From: Rhodospirillales bacterium 24-66-33
GTDB taxonomy: Bacteria > Pseudomonadota > Alphaproteobacteria > Reyranellales > Reyranellaceae
Length of the DNA stretch: 64,000 bases
Assembly: GCA_002281855.1 (NCBI GenBank)
Contig: NCHQ01000009.1
Coordinates: 106,065-170,064 of the forward strand
Direction: 5' to 3'
This document shows positions 35,348-44,916 of this stretch, one piece after another; within the stretch, counting starts at the first letter, position 1; each line of letters starts with the position of its first letter. Under the pieces are notes generated by a model that saw only the letters and a program-made list of their open reading frames with translations, ran no database searches and was not told where the DNA came from. The position numbers and the translations under genes were made by a program.

Positions 35348-37069
35348 ATGGACATGTTTTTCCAGCTCGCCATTCCCGCGGTGCTCATTCTCGTCGCGAT
35401 CGTCGCGATTGGTCTGATCATCGGCCGGCTCTATCACCGAGCCGAGAAGGATCGCTCGTATGTGCGGACCGGCTTCGGCGGCCAGAAGGTCGTGCTCGAC
35501 GGTGGCTCGATCGTCCTGCCGATCTTCCAGAGCATCGCCTGGGTCAACCTGCAGACGCTTCGCCTCGACGTGCGCCGCGATTCGCAGGATGCGATGATCA
35601 CGAAGGACCGCATGCGCGTCGACATCGGCGTGGAGTTCTATGTGCGTGTGAAGCCGGACAGCTCGTCCATTGCGCTGGCGGCACAGACGCTCGGCAATCG
35701 CACCAATGACGTGGTGCAGTTGCGCGAACTCGTCGAAGCGAAGTTCGTCGACGCCTTGCGCTCGGTCGCGGCCACCATGCTGCTCGCGGACCTCCAGGAG
35801 AAGCGGTCCGACTTCGTCAAGGCCGTGCAGGCCGCCGTCGCCACCGATCTCGAGCTCAACGGTCTCGAGCTGGAAAGTGCGTCGCTGACCAAGCTGGACC
35901 AGACCGACACGAAGTTCTTCAATCCGAACAATGCGTTCGATGCCGAAGGTCTCACCGCCCTGACGAAGATCGTGGAAGCCAGGCGTCAGGAGCGCAACCA
36001 GACCATCCGGAACGCAGAAGTCACCATTGCCCAACAGGACCTCGACGCAACCCAGAAGACGCTGGAAATCCTGCGCCTGAAGAAGGACGCCGAGCTGTCG
36101 CAGCAGCGCGATATCGCCAACAAGACCGCCGAGACGCGCGCCGCCGCGGCGCTCAAGGAGGCGGAGGCCAGCCGAGCGGAGGCCGAAGCCAAGATCATGG
36201 CCCAGCAGTCCATTGCCGAGCGGCAGGCGGCCGCCAAGCAGGTTCAGGAATCCGCAGCCATCGCCGCCAATCTTGCGATTCAGCAGAAGCAGATCGAGTC
36301 GGAGCGCGCGTCGGAGACGCTGCGAATCGCCAAGCAGCGCGACGTCGAGCTTGCGGACCAGGCGCGTGCCATCGCGGTTGCCAATCAAAGCCGGTCGGAA
36401 TCCGAGGCGCGCGCCGAGGCGGAAGCGGCGCGGGCGCTGGCAACATCGGCCACCGAGTCGGTGCAGACCGCACGGGATGTCGCCATCGCCGAGCGCGATA
36501 AGCAGACGGCGGTCATTGCCGCGCGCATGACCGCGGAGCAGGATGCGACGCGTATCACCGTCGCGGCGGAGGCCGAACGGTCGGCCGCCGAGAACCGCGC
36601 CAGCGCCATCCGGACCATCGCCCAGGCGGAGGCCGACGCCGCGAAGATCAAGGCCGAGGGCCAGGCCGTTACCTACGAGGTCGACGCCGATGGCCAGCGG
36701 AAGCTGAACGAGGCCCGTAACGCCATGTCGGACAAGGTCATCGACCTCGAGGTCGCGCGGGAGCGTCTGCGGATCATCCCGATGGCACTCGCGGAGGCCG
36801 TGAAGCCCCTGCAGAATATCGGTGACGTGAAGATCGTCGACCTCGGCGGCGGCATGCCGGGCGGATCGGGTGGGGGCGGCGGCAAGAGCGGGCGGATGGA
36901 CTCCCTTGTGGACAGCCTTCTGGCCTACCGTGCGAACTCGCCGGTGATCGACCAGCTTCTCAAGGAGGCCGGCTTCTCGGCGCCGGGCAATCCGGTGGAA
37001 GCCTTGATGGAAGGTACCTCGGGAGGTCCGCACCCGCTGCCGGCTGCTGCGGCCGACACCCCGACCTGA
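35348..37069 (+). CDS. yqiK: Flotillin family protein (YqiK-like)
   Basis: The 573-residue protein has an N-terminal membrane segment (residues 4-30), an SPFH/band-7 domain (about 35-205, with VNLQTLRLDVRRDSQDAMIT), a long Glu/Ala-rich coiled coil (about 210-480) and a Gly-rich stretch GGGMPGGSGGGGGKSG near the C-terminus. Flotillins form inner-membrane rings that organise fluid membrane domains. Its partners here, PspA and YqiJ, make a complete membrane-integrity operon. Confidence 0.92.
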   Translation: MDMFFQLAIPAVLILVAIVAIGLIIGRLYHRAEKDRSYVRTGFGGQKVVLDGGSIVLPIFQSIAWVNLQTLRLDVRRDSQDAMITKDRMRVDIGVEFYVRVKPDSSSIALAAQTLGNRTNDVVQLRELVEAKFVDALRSVAATMLLADLQEKRSDFVKAVQAAVATDLELNGLELESASLTKLDQTDTKFFNPNNAFDAEGLTALTKIVEARRQERNQTIRNAEVTIAQQDLDATQKTLEILRLKKDAELSQQRDIANKTAETRAAAALKEAEASRAEAEAKIMAQQSIAERQAAAKQVQESAAIAANLAIQQKQIESERASETLRIAKQRDVELADQARAIAVANQSRSESEARAEAEAARALATSATESVQTARDVAIAERDKQTAVIAARMTAEQDATRITVAAEAERSAAENRASAIRTIAQAEADAAKIKAEGQAVTYEVDADGQRKLNEARNAMSDKVIDLEVARERLRIIPMALAEAVKPLQNIGDVKIVDLGGGMPGGSGGGGGKSGRMDSLVDSLLAYRANSPVIDQLLKEAGFSAPGNPVEALMEGTSGGPHPLPAAAADTPT

Positions 37070-37086
37070 GCGTACGCCGGAACACG

Positions 37087-37785
37087 ATGAGGGCAAACCA
37101 GGCCATGGCATGTTCCGCCGGTCTGGTTTGCTTCTCCGTCCTTCTGCTTGCGGGCCTCGCGCATGCCCAGGCCGCAGGCGAGGAGACGAAAGCCTGCACA
37201 CGGGCCGGGTCGGTCGATCCAGCCTACGATCGAGACAGCCGGACGATCGAATGGCCGCAGGAGGCGCGGCGGCTCAGGGCCGATGTGCCCAACGTCTCGC
37301 GCGAAGGCGACCGGCTGCGGCTCGCGATCGATGGCGGCACGGCGGTCGAGTTGCAGGACTGCCCCTATGGCGACGCGGGCTACCAATATCTCTACGAGCG
37401 CTATGACGATCCCGGCCGCTTCTATGTCGTGCGCACGCCGGGGCTCGACGATTTCGCCTGGACGCTGGTGATGAGGCGCACAGGCCGGTTGTTCACGGTC
37501 CAGGGCGCACCGGTCTGGGCGTCGGACAAGACGCGGTTCCTGACGGTGGCCTGCTCGCTTCAACCGTCGCGCGGCACGCTCTCGATCTTTGCGCCGTCGG
37601 GCGATGGGCTCACGACCGAGGCTGAGTTCGAGTTGCCCTGCGCGACCGAGAGCTGCTCGGCGCGCTGGGACTTCCAGTCCTGGATCTCGATCGCCTGTAC
37701 GCCGCGCGACGATCCTTCGAAGGAGGGCAAGGAGTTCGTCCTGATGCGCGGCAGCGACGGCAAGTGGAACCGGTTCGGGCGTTAG
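37087..37785 (+). CDS. Unknown secreted protein downstream of flotillin
   Basis: The 232-residue protein has a signal peptide (to about residue 29, GLAHAQAAG) and a cysteine-containing beta-rich mature chain. It shares with the protein at 32452 the pattern GAPVWASDKTRFLTVA followed by a segment with cysteines in LPCATESC. It begins 17 bases after the flotillin stop and is probably co-transcribed. Its stop overlaps that of the convergent acyl-CoA dehydrogenase gene. The function is unknown. Confidence 0.75.
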   Translation: MRANQAMACSAGLVCFSVLLLAGLAHAQAAGEETKACTRAGSVDPAYDRDSRTIEWPQEARRLRADVPNVSREGDRLRLAIDGGTAVELQDCPYGDAGYQYLYERYDDPGRFYVVRTPGLDDFAWTLVMRRTGRLFTVQGAPVWASDKTRFLTVACSLQPSRGTLSIFAPSGDGLTTEAEFELPCATESCSARWDFQSWISIACTPRDDPSKEGKEFVLMRGSDGKWNRFGR

Positions 37786-38975
37786 GCCTTGTCCCATCCG
37801 TCGCGCGTCTGTGGCAGCTTCTTCTTGAGCAGCGCACCCGCCACGACGTTGCGCAGCACTTCCGCCGTGCCGCCGCCGATGGTGAACATGCGGACGTCGC
37901 GGGCCATGCGTTCGAGCGGCAGTTCGCGGCTGTAGCCGCGGGCGCCGAAGAACTGCAGCGCCTCGTTGACGATCTGGATGGCGCTCTCGGAGGTGAAGAC
38001 CTTGGCCTGGGCGGCCATCAGCATGTCGGGGAAGCCTCCTTCGCCCGAGCGCGCGGCGTTGTAGACGAGGGCGCGGGACGCCGAGAGCTTGATCGACATG
38101 TCCGCGAGCTTCCATTGCAGGCCCTGGAACTCGTTGATCGGCCGGCCGAACTGGTGGCGGGTCTCCGACCAGTCGAGCGCCAGCCGGTAGGCGCCGTCGG
38201 CGATGCCGAGGGCCACGGTGGCGGCGCCGACCCGCTGGCTGTTGTAGGCCGTCATCAGGTCGGCGAAGCCCTTCTTCAGGCCGCGCGGCGGGATCACGAG
38301 GGACGAGGGTGGGACATCCATGTCCTCGAGGTCGATCACCGCCTCGGGAATGCCGCGCAGGCCCATGGTCGGCTCGCGCTTGGTGATCTTGAGGCCCTTG
38401 GTCTCGTCGCGGACGGCGAGGAAGCCGCCGATGCCTTCGAAGGTGCCCTTCTCGTCGTAGACCTTGGCGAAGATCAGGTGCAGGCGCGAAACGCCGCCGC
38501 CGGTGATCCAGTGCTTGCGGCCGTTCAGGACGTAGCGGTTGCCCCTCTTGTCGGCACGCGTGGTCATGCCGTTGGCGTCGGAGCCGGCATCGGGCTCGGT
38601 GATGCAGATGGCGGGCTTGTCGCCGGCCAGCACCATGTCGGCCGCCATCTTCTTCTGGTCTTCCGAGCCATAGGCCATGACCGCGCTGATCGCGCCCATG
38701 TTGGTCTCGACGGCGATGCGGCCGGTGACCGCGCAGGCCGACGAGAGCGCCTCGATGGCGAGGACGGCGTCGAGCCAGCCTTTGCCCTGGCCGCCATATT
38801 GTTTGGGGATCGTCATGCCGATCAGCTTCGCGTCCTTCAGCAGTTCGACATTGTCCCAGGGATACTGCTCGGTGCGGTCGACCTCGGCGGCGCGTTCGGC
38901 GACGGGGCCGGCCGCCAGTTCGCGGGCGCGGGCCTGCAGTTCGAGCTGATCCGGTGACAGGGCGGACGGGTTCAT
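37782..38975 (-). CDS. Acyl-CoA dehydrogenase family protein
   Basis: The 397-residue flavoprotein has the family signatures ICITEPDAGSDANGMTTRA (FAD-binding) and RDVRMFTIGGGTAEVLRNV near the C-terminus. The usual catalytic glutamate position cannot be fixed without alignment. It would oxidise an acyl-CoA to the enoyl-CoA and pass electrons to ETF. It is the only gene of its kind here and lies downstream of the cyclase pair on the same strand. Confidence 0.9.
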   Translation of the reverse strand: MNPSALSPDQLELQARARELAAGPVAERAAEVDRTEQYPWDNVELLKDAKLIGMTIPKQYGGQGKGWLDAVLAIEALSSACAVTGRIAVETNMGAISAVMAYGSEDQKKMAADMVLAGDKPAICITEPDAGSDANGMTTRADKRGNRYVLNGRKHWITGGGVSRLHLIFAKVYDEKGTFEGIGGFLAVRDETKGLKITKREPTMGLRGIPEAVIDLEDMDVPPSSLVIPPRGLKKGFADLMTAYNSQRVGAATVALGIADGAYRLALDWSETRHQFGRPINEFQGLQWKLADMSIKLSASRALVYNAARSGEGGFPDMLMAAQAKVFTSESAIQIVNEALQFFGARGYSRELPLERMARDVRMFTIGGGTAEVLRNVVAGALLKKKLPQTRDGWDKA

Positions 38976-38987
38976 GGACGACGGACC

Positions 38988-40499
38988 TCAGAGAGTATCA
39001 ACGGTGAAGATGGCGACCGACCCGCTGCGGCCGCGGACGGCCGTGCTGCCGAGCGGCTTGAACACGAATTCCGTGCCGCAGCCGGCGCGCGTCGTCTCCG
39101 CCACGAGAATGCTCGTGCCGTGATCCTTGTTCAACTTCTCCAGCCGCGCCGCGAGGTTCACCGTGTCGCCTAGCAAGGTGAAGCTCAGCCGCTGTCCGGC
39201 GCCGATGGAGCCGCCAATGACCGCGCCGGTGCTGATGCCGATGCGCGTGACGAACGGCACCCTGGCTTCGCCGAAGCTGCGGCCTGCGACGGCGCGCTGG
39301 ATGTCGATGGCCGCCCGAATGCCGGCCGAAGCGTGGCCCGGACAGGCGAGCGGCATGTTGAAGGAGGCGAACAGACCGTCGCCGATGAAGGTGTTCACCA
39401 CGCCGCCATGGGCGCGAATGGGAGCAAGCACCGTCTCGAGATACTCGTTGAGGGCCCCGAAGAGTTGGTCCGGCGGTATTTTTTCGGCGATCGTCGTGAA
39501 GCCCGACACGTCCGTGAACAGGATCGTTGCCTCGCGGGTCTCGCCGGCCAGCACGCCGTTGCCGCCGCGCTGCAGGATGGTCGAGGCCACGCTCTCGTCG
39601 ACATAACGGCCGAACGTTTCGCGGATCTGCTCGCGTTCGCGCAGCCCCTCGACCATCGTGTTGAACTGGCCGGTCAACTCGCCGACTTCGTCGTTCGAGG
39701 TCACGGGAACTCTTACGGACATGTCTCCGCTGGCCACGGTCGACATGGCACGGGACAGGATGCGGATGGGACGCAGCAGAGATCGCCAAATGAAATAGAC
39801 CGAGACGGCGACGCCCATCAGCGCGATGGCGACGTCGGTCGCGATTTCGTACTGCAGCTTCACGCCGTCATAACTCAGGAGGTCGATGACGACACCCGTC
39901 ATTGGCGCGAGCGAGATGACGAGCAGGGCGATGCCTAGCTTCAGGCGGTAGCGGCCGAAGAACAGCGACAGGTTCCGGCCGGTGCGCTCGAAGATGAAGC
40001 CGCAGAGGTCGCCCAGATAGTCGCTTATGACGAAGTAGATATAGGTGAAGTAGAAGAGTGGCAGCATAAGCAAGAGCGCCACGGTATCGGCCAGCGTCTG
40101 GCTGGGCAGGGCAGGCACGGTTTCATTCGGCCAGAGATAGGGAGCCGTCACCCGGAATCCGACCATCGCCAGCGCGAGCAGCGCTACACGCGAGGCCGTC
40201 AGGACTGGAAGTTGCGTGATCCGGCGCTCCGCATCCTCGAACGGGCGCCGTCCCCCCAGATACTCTTCGATGGGCCGGAAAAGCCGCCAAGAGACCAGCG
40301 CGTTGACGCCCAGCAGCAGGAACAGCCCGACGGCGATCGACCGTGGCGCATAGGCCCAGGCATCCGCGAAAGCGACGAAAATACTGGTGAAGGCGACGTC
40401 GACCCCGGCCGCGGAGATGGCTCGCAGCAAATAGCGCCGCCGCAGGCCACCGATTTCCGCCGCCGTGGCGACGGGTTGCTCACCTCCCGCCGGGGTCAC
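38988..40499 (-). CDS. Membrane class III adenylate/guanylate cyclase with HAMP domain (copy 1)
   Basis: The 503-residue protein has about six N-terminal transmembrane helices, a HAMP linker (about 225-285, with RPIRILSRAMSTVASGDMSVRVP) and a C-terminal class III cyclase domain. Metal aspartates are visible in ILFTDVSGFT and FIGDGLFASF, and the transition-state Asn and Arg in GDTVNLAARLE. The adenine-specifying lysine that precedes FIGD in many relatives (KFIGD) is threonine here (NTFIGD). It overlaps the upstream paralog by four bases. Confidence 0.85.
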   Translation of the reverse strand: MTPAGGEQPVATAAEIGGLRRRYLLRAISAAGVDVAFTSIFVAFADAWAYAPRSIAVGLFLLLGVNALVSWRLFRPIEEYLGGRRPFEDAERRITQLPVLTASRVALLALAMVGFRVTAPYLWPNETVPALPSQTLADTVALLLMLPLFYFTYIYFVISDYLGDLCGFIFERTGRNLSLFFGRYRLKLGIALLVISLAPMTGVVIDLLSYDGVKLQYEIATDVAIALMGVAVSVYFIWRSLLRPIRILSRAMSTVASGDMSVRVPVTSNDEVGELTGQFNTMVEGLREREQIRETFGRYVDESVASTILQRGGNGVLAGETREATILFTDVSGFTTIAEKIPPDQLFGALNEYLETVLAPIRAHGGVVNTFIGDGLFASFNMPLACPGHASAGIRAAIDIQRAVAGRSFGEARVPFVTRIGISTGAVIGGSIGAGQRLSFTLLGDTVNLAARLEKLNKDHGTSILVAETTRAGCGTEFVFKPLGSTAVRGRSGSVAIFTVDTL

Positions 40500-41998
40500 A
40501 GGGGCCGGCCCACGCGATAGACGACGACGCCGTCGTGATGCCCGCGCACGTCGGTCGTGCCCAGCCGTTCGCAGAAGGCCTGCGCACTCGCTGCCACCAC
40601 GGTGCTCTCGGTAGCCAGGATGCGGGTCCGGAACTTCTTGTTGAGCTGCTCGATTCGGGAGGCGACGTTCACGGCGTCACCCAGCAGCGTGTAGCTCAGC
40701 CGGTTGTCGGTGCCGATGGTGACGCCGATCACGGGGCCGGTGTTGAGGCCGATGCGGGTCGGGAGGGTGAAGCCGCGCGCGAAACGGGCCGTTGAAAGAG
40801 CCTGCTGGATTTCCATCGCGGCGGCGATGGCGGCGCTGGCGTGATCCTGCAGTGGCCGCGGCAAGCCGAAGCTCGCGAAGAGGCCGTCTCCGATGAAGCT
40901 GTTCACGATGCCTCCGTGGCGCTGAATGACGGGGACGACGGTGTGGAGATAGGCATTCAGGAGGGCCGCGACTTCCGCGGGCGTCGTGCTCTCGGACAGG
41001 CCCGTGAAGCCCTCGATGTCCGTGAACATCAGGGTCGCTTCGGCCGTGGTGTCGATGCTGCGGCCGGTATTGCCGCGGTTGGACAGGATCGAGGCGGCAA
41101 CCGTCTCGCTCACATACTTGCCGAACGTGTCGCGAAGATAGGCCTTCTCGGCGAGGCCCTCGACCATCTCGTTGAAGCGGCTTGCAGCATGGCCCAGCTC
41201 GTCGTCGGAGGTCACGGGAAGGCGCACCGTATAGTCGCTGTCGGCGACCAGGCGCAGGCCGCCGTCCAGCCGCGTGATCGGCCGAGTCAGCGCGTTCGAT
41301 ATCCAGTAGTACATGAACGCAGTGCCGATGGCCGAGGTCGTGATGTCGGCCGAGGCTTCGCGCACCAGGCGGTCGCCGCTGTAGCTCAGCATGTCGGCGA
41401 CGATCAGAATCATGGTTGCGAACGACACGAACAGGAGGGCGAGGGCCACCTTCCGGCGGAATCGGCCACCAAACGTTGCGATGTTCACACCCCTCGTGCG
41501 GAACAGTTCCTGGCACAGGTGATCGAGGTACGCTGCGACGACGAAGAAGGTGAGGACGACGTTGAAGCCGGTCCCGACCGTGAGGTTGGCGATGACGTCC
41601 GGCCAGGCGACCTGCTGCAGCGTGGCGCCGAAAGTGATGTCGAGGCGATGCGACAGCAGGCGCACCCCCACCATCGGGGCGTACATCACCCCGATGACGG
41701 TCGCGGAGTGGCGCGGCAGCCGCGCCAGCGAGAGTTCGATGTCGCCGAAGGCCGCACGGCCGTCGATGAAATGCCGGATCGGCCGGATCAGGAGCCAGGC
41801 GCCGAGTCCGACGCCGACGGCGAGGAACAAGGTCGTGACCGCCAGCGAGGGGAGCACGACCTCCGGGGCGCGGTTGAGCGCCGAATAGACGAACACCGAA
41901 ACGACGTCGATCAGGAACGGCACCGACATCGCAAGATAGTAGCGATGCACGAGTCTGGCGGGCGACAGAGGCGGCGCCGCGTCGGTGGGTCCGTTCAT
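40496..41998 (-). CDS. Membrane class III adenylate/guanylate cyclase with HAMP domain (copy 2)
   Basis: The 500-residue paralog of the following gene has the same layout of membrane helices, HAMP and cyclase domain. Motifs are LMFTDIEGFTGLSE, NSFIGDGLFASF and GDAVNVASRIEQLN, so metal aspartates, Asn and Arg are kept. The lysine position is serine. The pair is a tandem duplication, with stop and start overlapping as ATGA. Nucleotide product cannot be assigned from sequence. Confidence 0.85.
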   Translation of the reverse strand: MNGPTDAAPPLSPARLVHRYYLAMSVPFLIDVVSVFVYSALNRAPEVVLPSLAVTTLFLAVGVGLGAWLLIRPIRHFIDGRAAFGDIELSLARLPRHSATVIGVMYAPMVGVRLLSHRLDITFGATLQQVAWPDVIANLTVGTGFNVVLTFFVVAAYLDHLCQELFRTRGVNIATFGGRFRRKVALALLFVSFATMILIVADMLSYSGDRLVREASADITTSAIGTAFMYYWISNALTRPITRLDGGLRLVADSDYTVRLPVTSDDELGHAASRFNEMVEGLAEKAYLRDTFGKYVSETVAASILSNRGNTGRSIDTTAEATLMFTDIEGFTGLSESTTPAEVAALLNAYLHTVVPVIQRHGGIVNSFIGDGLFASFGLPRPLQDHASAAIAAAMEIQQALSTARFARGFTLPTRIGLNTGPVIGVTIGTDNRLSYTLLGDAVNVASRIEQLNKKFRTRILATESTVVAASAQAFCERLGTTDVRGHHDGVVVYRVGRPL

Positions 41999-42059
41999 CC
42001 GCCGGATATAAAGCGGATCGGGACGGAGCGGAATGCCCCGTCCGTCGTGTCGAAACGGC

Positions 42060-43151
42060 TTAGGCCGTCAATTCGCGCGCCGTGATCCGATACTTGAACC
42101 TGTCCGGGTCGAGCGAATCGAGGAAGCCGGACCGGTTCTCGGCCTGCGGATACATAAGGAAGGCGATCGGCTCCTCCTTCGAGCCCGGCAGCTTCACATC
42201 GTGCGCCACATTGTAGGCGAGCCAGTTGCCCTCCCAGGCGCCGAACAGAGCGCGGCGGGCTGCAAGCACCTTCGGATCGGACATGGCCAGGTTGGTCGGC
42301 GGCTCTTCGAGCACGACCTTGCGCACGTCGGCCGGGTCGACCGGCGTCCAGCCCGAGCCGGCGAGCCAGACTTCGGCGCGGCAGTGCTGCGCCTTGGAGA
42401 CGACCTCCGAACCGGCGCCCAGCGCTTTGAAGCCGAATTCCGAGGGCATGACGCGAATGCCGTAGACGTCGCGCGCCGGCAGCCCGGCCGAGCGGGCGAG
42501 GCCGACATAGAGCGCATTCAGGTCGGCGCACTTGCCGTTCAGATTGCCGGTCCGGATCATCGTGGTGATGTCGCCGACCCCGCAGCCCAGCGTCCTGGCG
42601 TTGCGGAAGGTGTTCTCGACGACCCAGTCGTAGATCGCGCGCGCCTTGGCGACGTCGCCCTGCCTGCCGCGCACGATCCCGTCGGCCGTTTCCTTCACGA
42701 TGCCGTCGGTCGGCAGGAAGGTGGTCGGCATCAGGTTCAGTTTCCGCTCGGCCTCGCTGAGCGGCGCGGCGTTGCCCTGGCCCGGCACGACCGATCTGTT
42801 CTGCGCCTGGACCTGGGCCACGATCTCGATGACCGGCGCCTGCTGGTCGGCCGCCCATTCGACCCGGAGCATCTCCGCGCCATATTTGGGATCGCGGACG
42901 CGTTCGGCGACGCGGGCATTGCCGGTCCAGGTCACGGCACCGGGGCGCTGCCAGTCCGGCACCTCAAAGGTCGGCAGCGGGATCCACGCCTTCGTGGCGC
43001 CGGCCGTCGGCTCGACCCGGGTCGTCAGCACGTAGGTGCGCCAGCCCTTCGGCGCAGGCGCATAGGTGGCGGCCTGGGCCGATGCGAGGCGTGGCGTGAG
43101 GCCGAGGGCACCGGCGGCAATGCCGGCCTTGAGCATGTCACGACGATTCAT
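42060..43151 (-). CDS. Exported transglutaminase-like protein
   Basis: The 363-residue protein has a twin-arginine signal (NRRDMLKAGIAAGALG) and a transglutaminase-fold core with a Cys-His-Asp set: the cysteine in LNGKCADLNAL, the histidine in AQHCRAEVWL and the aspartate in WTPVDPADV. Bacterial proteins of this kind are usually cysteine proteases or peptidoglycan-linked enzymes rather than cross-linkers. I chose ATG 43151, which starts the signal peptide, over a longer frame. The gene is monocistronic. Confidence 0.85.
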   Translation of the reverse strand: MNRRDMLKAGIAAGALGLTPRLASAQAATYAPAPKGWRTYVLTTRVEPTAGATKAWIPLPTFEVPDWQRPGAVTWTGNARVAERVRDPKYGAEMLRVEWAADQQAPVIEIVAQVQAQNRSVVPGQGNAAPLSEAERKLNLMPTTFLPTDGIVKETADGIVRGRQGDVAKARAIYDWVVENTFRNARTLGCGVGDITTMIRTGNLNGKCADLNALYVGLARSAGLPARDVYGIRVMPSEFGFKALGAGSEVVSKAQHCRAEVWLAGSGWTPVDPADVRKVVLEEPPTNLAMSDPKVLAARRALFGAWEGNWLAYNVAHDVKLPGSKEEPIAFLMYPQAENRSGFLDSLDPDRFKYRITARELTA

Positions 43152-43471
43152 CCTGGTGTTTCTCCCATGGCAAAGTCTGCCGGGGAGGGCGGTCGTCCCG
43201 TCGTCGGGAGGAGCCGGCGCCATCCCGGACCGATCCGCGTCGCACGCGACAGCGTCAGTACCGGAAGCGGCTAGAATTGCAGCGGGTGGAGCCGTGCGTC
43301 AACGCCTCACAGACCTCACCCCCCGGCCGCTGGAAAAAGTCGGGCCGGGCGAATAATCGAAATAAAAGAAATAAACGAATCATTCGAAACGAGAGTCGCA
43401 CCGCCGAATCAGGTATCCTGATACCGCTGCCGGTTCGATATCGCCCGCCGGTCTCGGATGCCAGCGCCCCG
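43152..43471. other. 320-base intergenic region between liv operon 2 and the transglutaminase gene
   Basis: No gene is visible. The part near 43350-43390 is strongly A+T-rich (AATAAAAGAAATAAACGAAT) and could hold the promoter of the transglutaminase gene. A short palindrome GGTATC-CT-GATACC (43412-43425) lies downstream of livF and lacks a U-tract, so I do not call it a terminator. Confidence 0.5.
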
Positions 43472-44188
43472 CTAGAGGCCGAGATAGGCCTGCCGGACGC
43501 GGTCGTTGGTCAGCAGGTCGGCGCCCCGGCCCTCCAATTCGATGCGGCCGTTCTCCAGCACATAGCCGCGATCGGCGATGCGCAAGGACGCCATCACGTT
43601 CTGCTCGACCAGCAGGATGGTGAGGCCCTCCTCGTTCAGCCGGCGCACGATGCGGAAGACTTCCTGCACGATGGTGGGGGCCAGTCCGAGCGAGGGCTCG
43701 TCGAACATGATGAGGCGCGGCTGGCCCATCAGGCAGCGGCCGATCGCCACCATCTGCTGCTCGCCGCCCGAAAGCGTCCCGGCGGCCTGCCGCCGCCGCT
43801 CGGCCAGCCTCGGGAACATCGCGAAGACCCGCTCCAGGGTCTGCTTCTCCAGCGCCCGCGCGCGTTTGGGCGTCGCACCCATCTCGAGGTTCTCCAGCAC
43901 CGAGAGATTGGGGAAGACCTGGCGGCCCTCGGCGACATGGCCGACCCCGGCCTCGCACACCCGGTAGGAGGGCCAGCCGGTGATGTCGCTGCCGTCCAAG
44001 CGCACATGGCCACGTGCCGGCTTTTCGATCCCGTGGATCGAGCGGATCAGCGAACTCTTGCCTGCACCATTGGCGCCGACGATGGCGACGATTTCGCCTT
44101 GGGCGATTTCGAGCGACACGCCGGCCAGCGCCTGGGCGTCGCCATAGAAGAGGTCGAGGTTCTCGACTTTCAGAAGAGGCGCACTCAT
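43472..44188 (-). CDS. livF: Liv-type ABC transporter ATPase LivF (operon 2)
   Basis: The 238-residue ATPase has Walker A GANGAGKSS, signature LSGGEQQMV, Walker B LIMFDEPSLGL and the LivF ending VRQAYLGL. It is the last gene of operon 2 and overlaps livG by four bases. The operon order livJ-livH-livM-livG-livF is the same as in operon 1, but sequences differ enough to be separate systems. Confidence 0.92.
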   Translation of the reverse strand: MSAPLLKVENLDLFYGDAQALAGVSLEIAQGEIVAIVGANGAGKSSLIRSIHGIEKPARGHVRLDGSDITGWPSYRVCEAGVGHVAEGRQVFPNLSVLENLEMGATPKRARALEKQTLERVFAMFPRLAERRRQAAGTLSGGEQQMVAIGRCLMGQPRLIMFDEPSLGLAPTIVQEVFRIVRRLNEEGLTILLVEQNVMASLRIADRGYVLENGRIELEGRGADLLTNDRVRQAYLGL

Positions 44189-44916
44189 GCGGGCTCCGCC
44201 TCGCCGAGATAGACGTCGAGCACGGCCTGGTGGCGGGCGATCTCGGCCGGTGTGCCCTCGGCGATCTTCTCGCCGTAGCTCACCACGACGATGTTGGACG
44301 CCAGCGCCATGACGGCCCGCATGACATGCTCGATCAGCAGGATGGTGAGGCCGGTGCGCTGGTTCAGCTCCTGCAGGAACGTCACCATGACGTCTATCTC
44401 GGTCGGCCGCAGTCCCGCCATCACCTCGTCGAGCAGCAGCAGCTTCGGCTCGGTGGCGAGCGCGCGCGCGACTTCCAGGCGCTTGCGGTCGGGCAGGGTG
44501 AGGCTCTCGGCCGCCTGGTGCCGGCGATCGTGCAGGCCGAGCTGAAGCAGAATGTCGGCGGCATAGGCACGGGCGTCGGGAAGCGCCGGCCGACGGTGCA
44601 GGGCGCCCACCGTGACGTTCTCCAGGACGCTCAGTCCCTTGAACGGCTTCACGATCTGGAAGGTGCGGCCGACGCCCGCGTCGCAGACGAGGTCGGGCCG
44701 CAGGCCGGAGATCTGCCGCCCGTCGAGACGCACGCTGCCGGCGTCGGGGCGATAGACGCCGGCGATCATGTTGAAGATCGTGGTCTTGCCCGCGCCGTTG
44801 GGCCCGATGAGCGCGTTGATGGCGCCGGCCGGCACGTCGAACGAGACATCGTGCACCGCACGGAGGCCGCGGAAGCTCTTGCCGATCCCGTCGAGTTCGA
44901 GGCGGGCGCCGCTCAT
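44185..44916 (-). CDS. livG: Liv-type ABC transporter ATPase LivG (operon 2)
   Basis: The 243-residue ATPase has Walker [10 protein letters not shown] and Walker B LLLLDEVMAGL. The signature region is LTLPDRKRLEVARALA instead of LSGGQ, a variant seen in a subset of LivG proteins, so it is not obviously inactive. The ATG at 44916 overlaps the livM stop (ATGA); the longer open frame upstream is livM in another frame. Confidence 0.9.
   Translation of the reverse strand: MSGARLELDGIGKSFRGLRAVHDVSFDVPAGAINALIGPNGAGKTTIFNMIAGVYRPDAGSVRLDGRQISGLRPDLVCDAGVGRTFQIVKPFKGLSVLENVTVGALHRRPALPDARAYAADILLQLGLHDRRHQAAESLTLPDRKRLEVARALATEPKLLLLDEVMAGLRPTEIDVMVTFLQELNQRTGLTILLIEHVMRAVMALASNIVVVSYGEKIAEGTPAEIARHQAVLDVYLGEAEPA

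Noticed and set aside
43412..43425. Terminator for liv operon 2
   Set aside because: The stem is six bases and no U-tract follows on the minus strand.
44185..44916. Inactive LivG because the LSGGQ signature reads LTLPDRKRLE
   Set aside because: This variant is common in a subset of LivG ATPases, and Walker A and B are intact.
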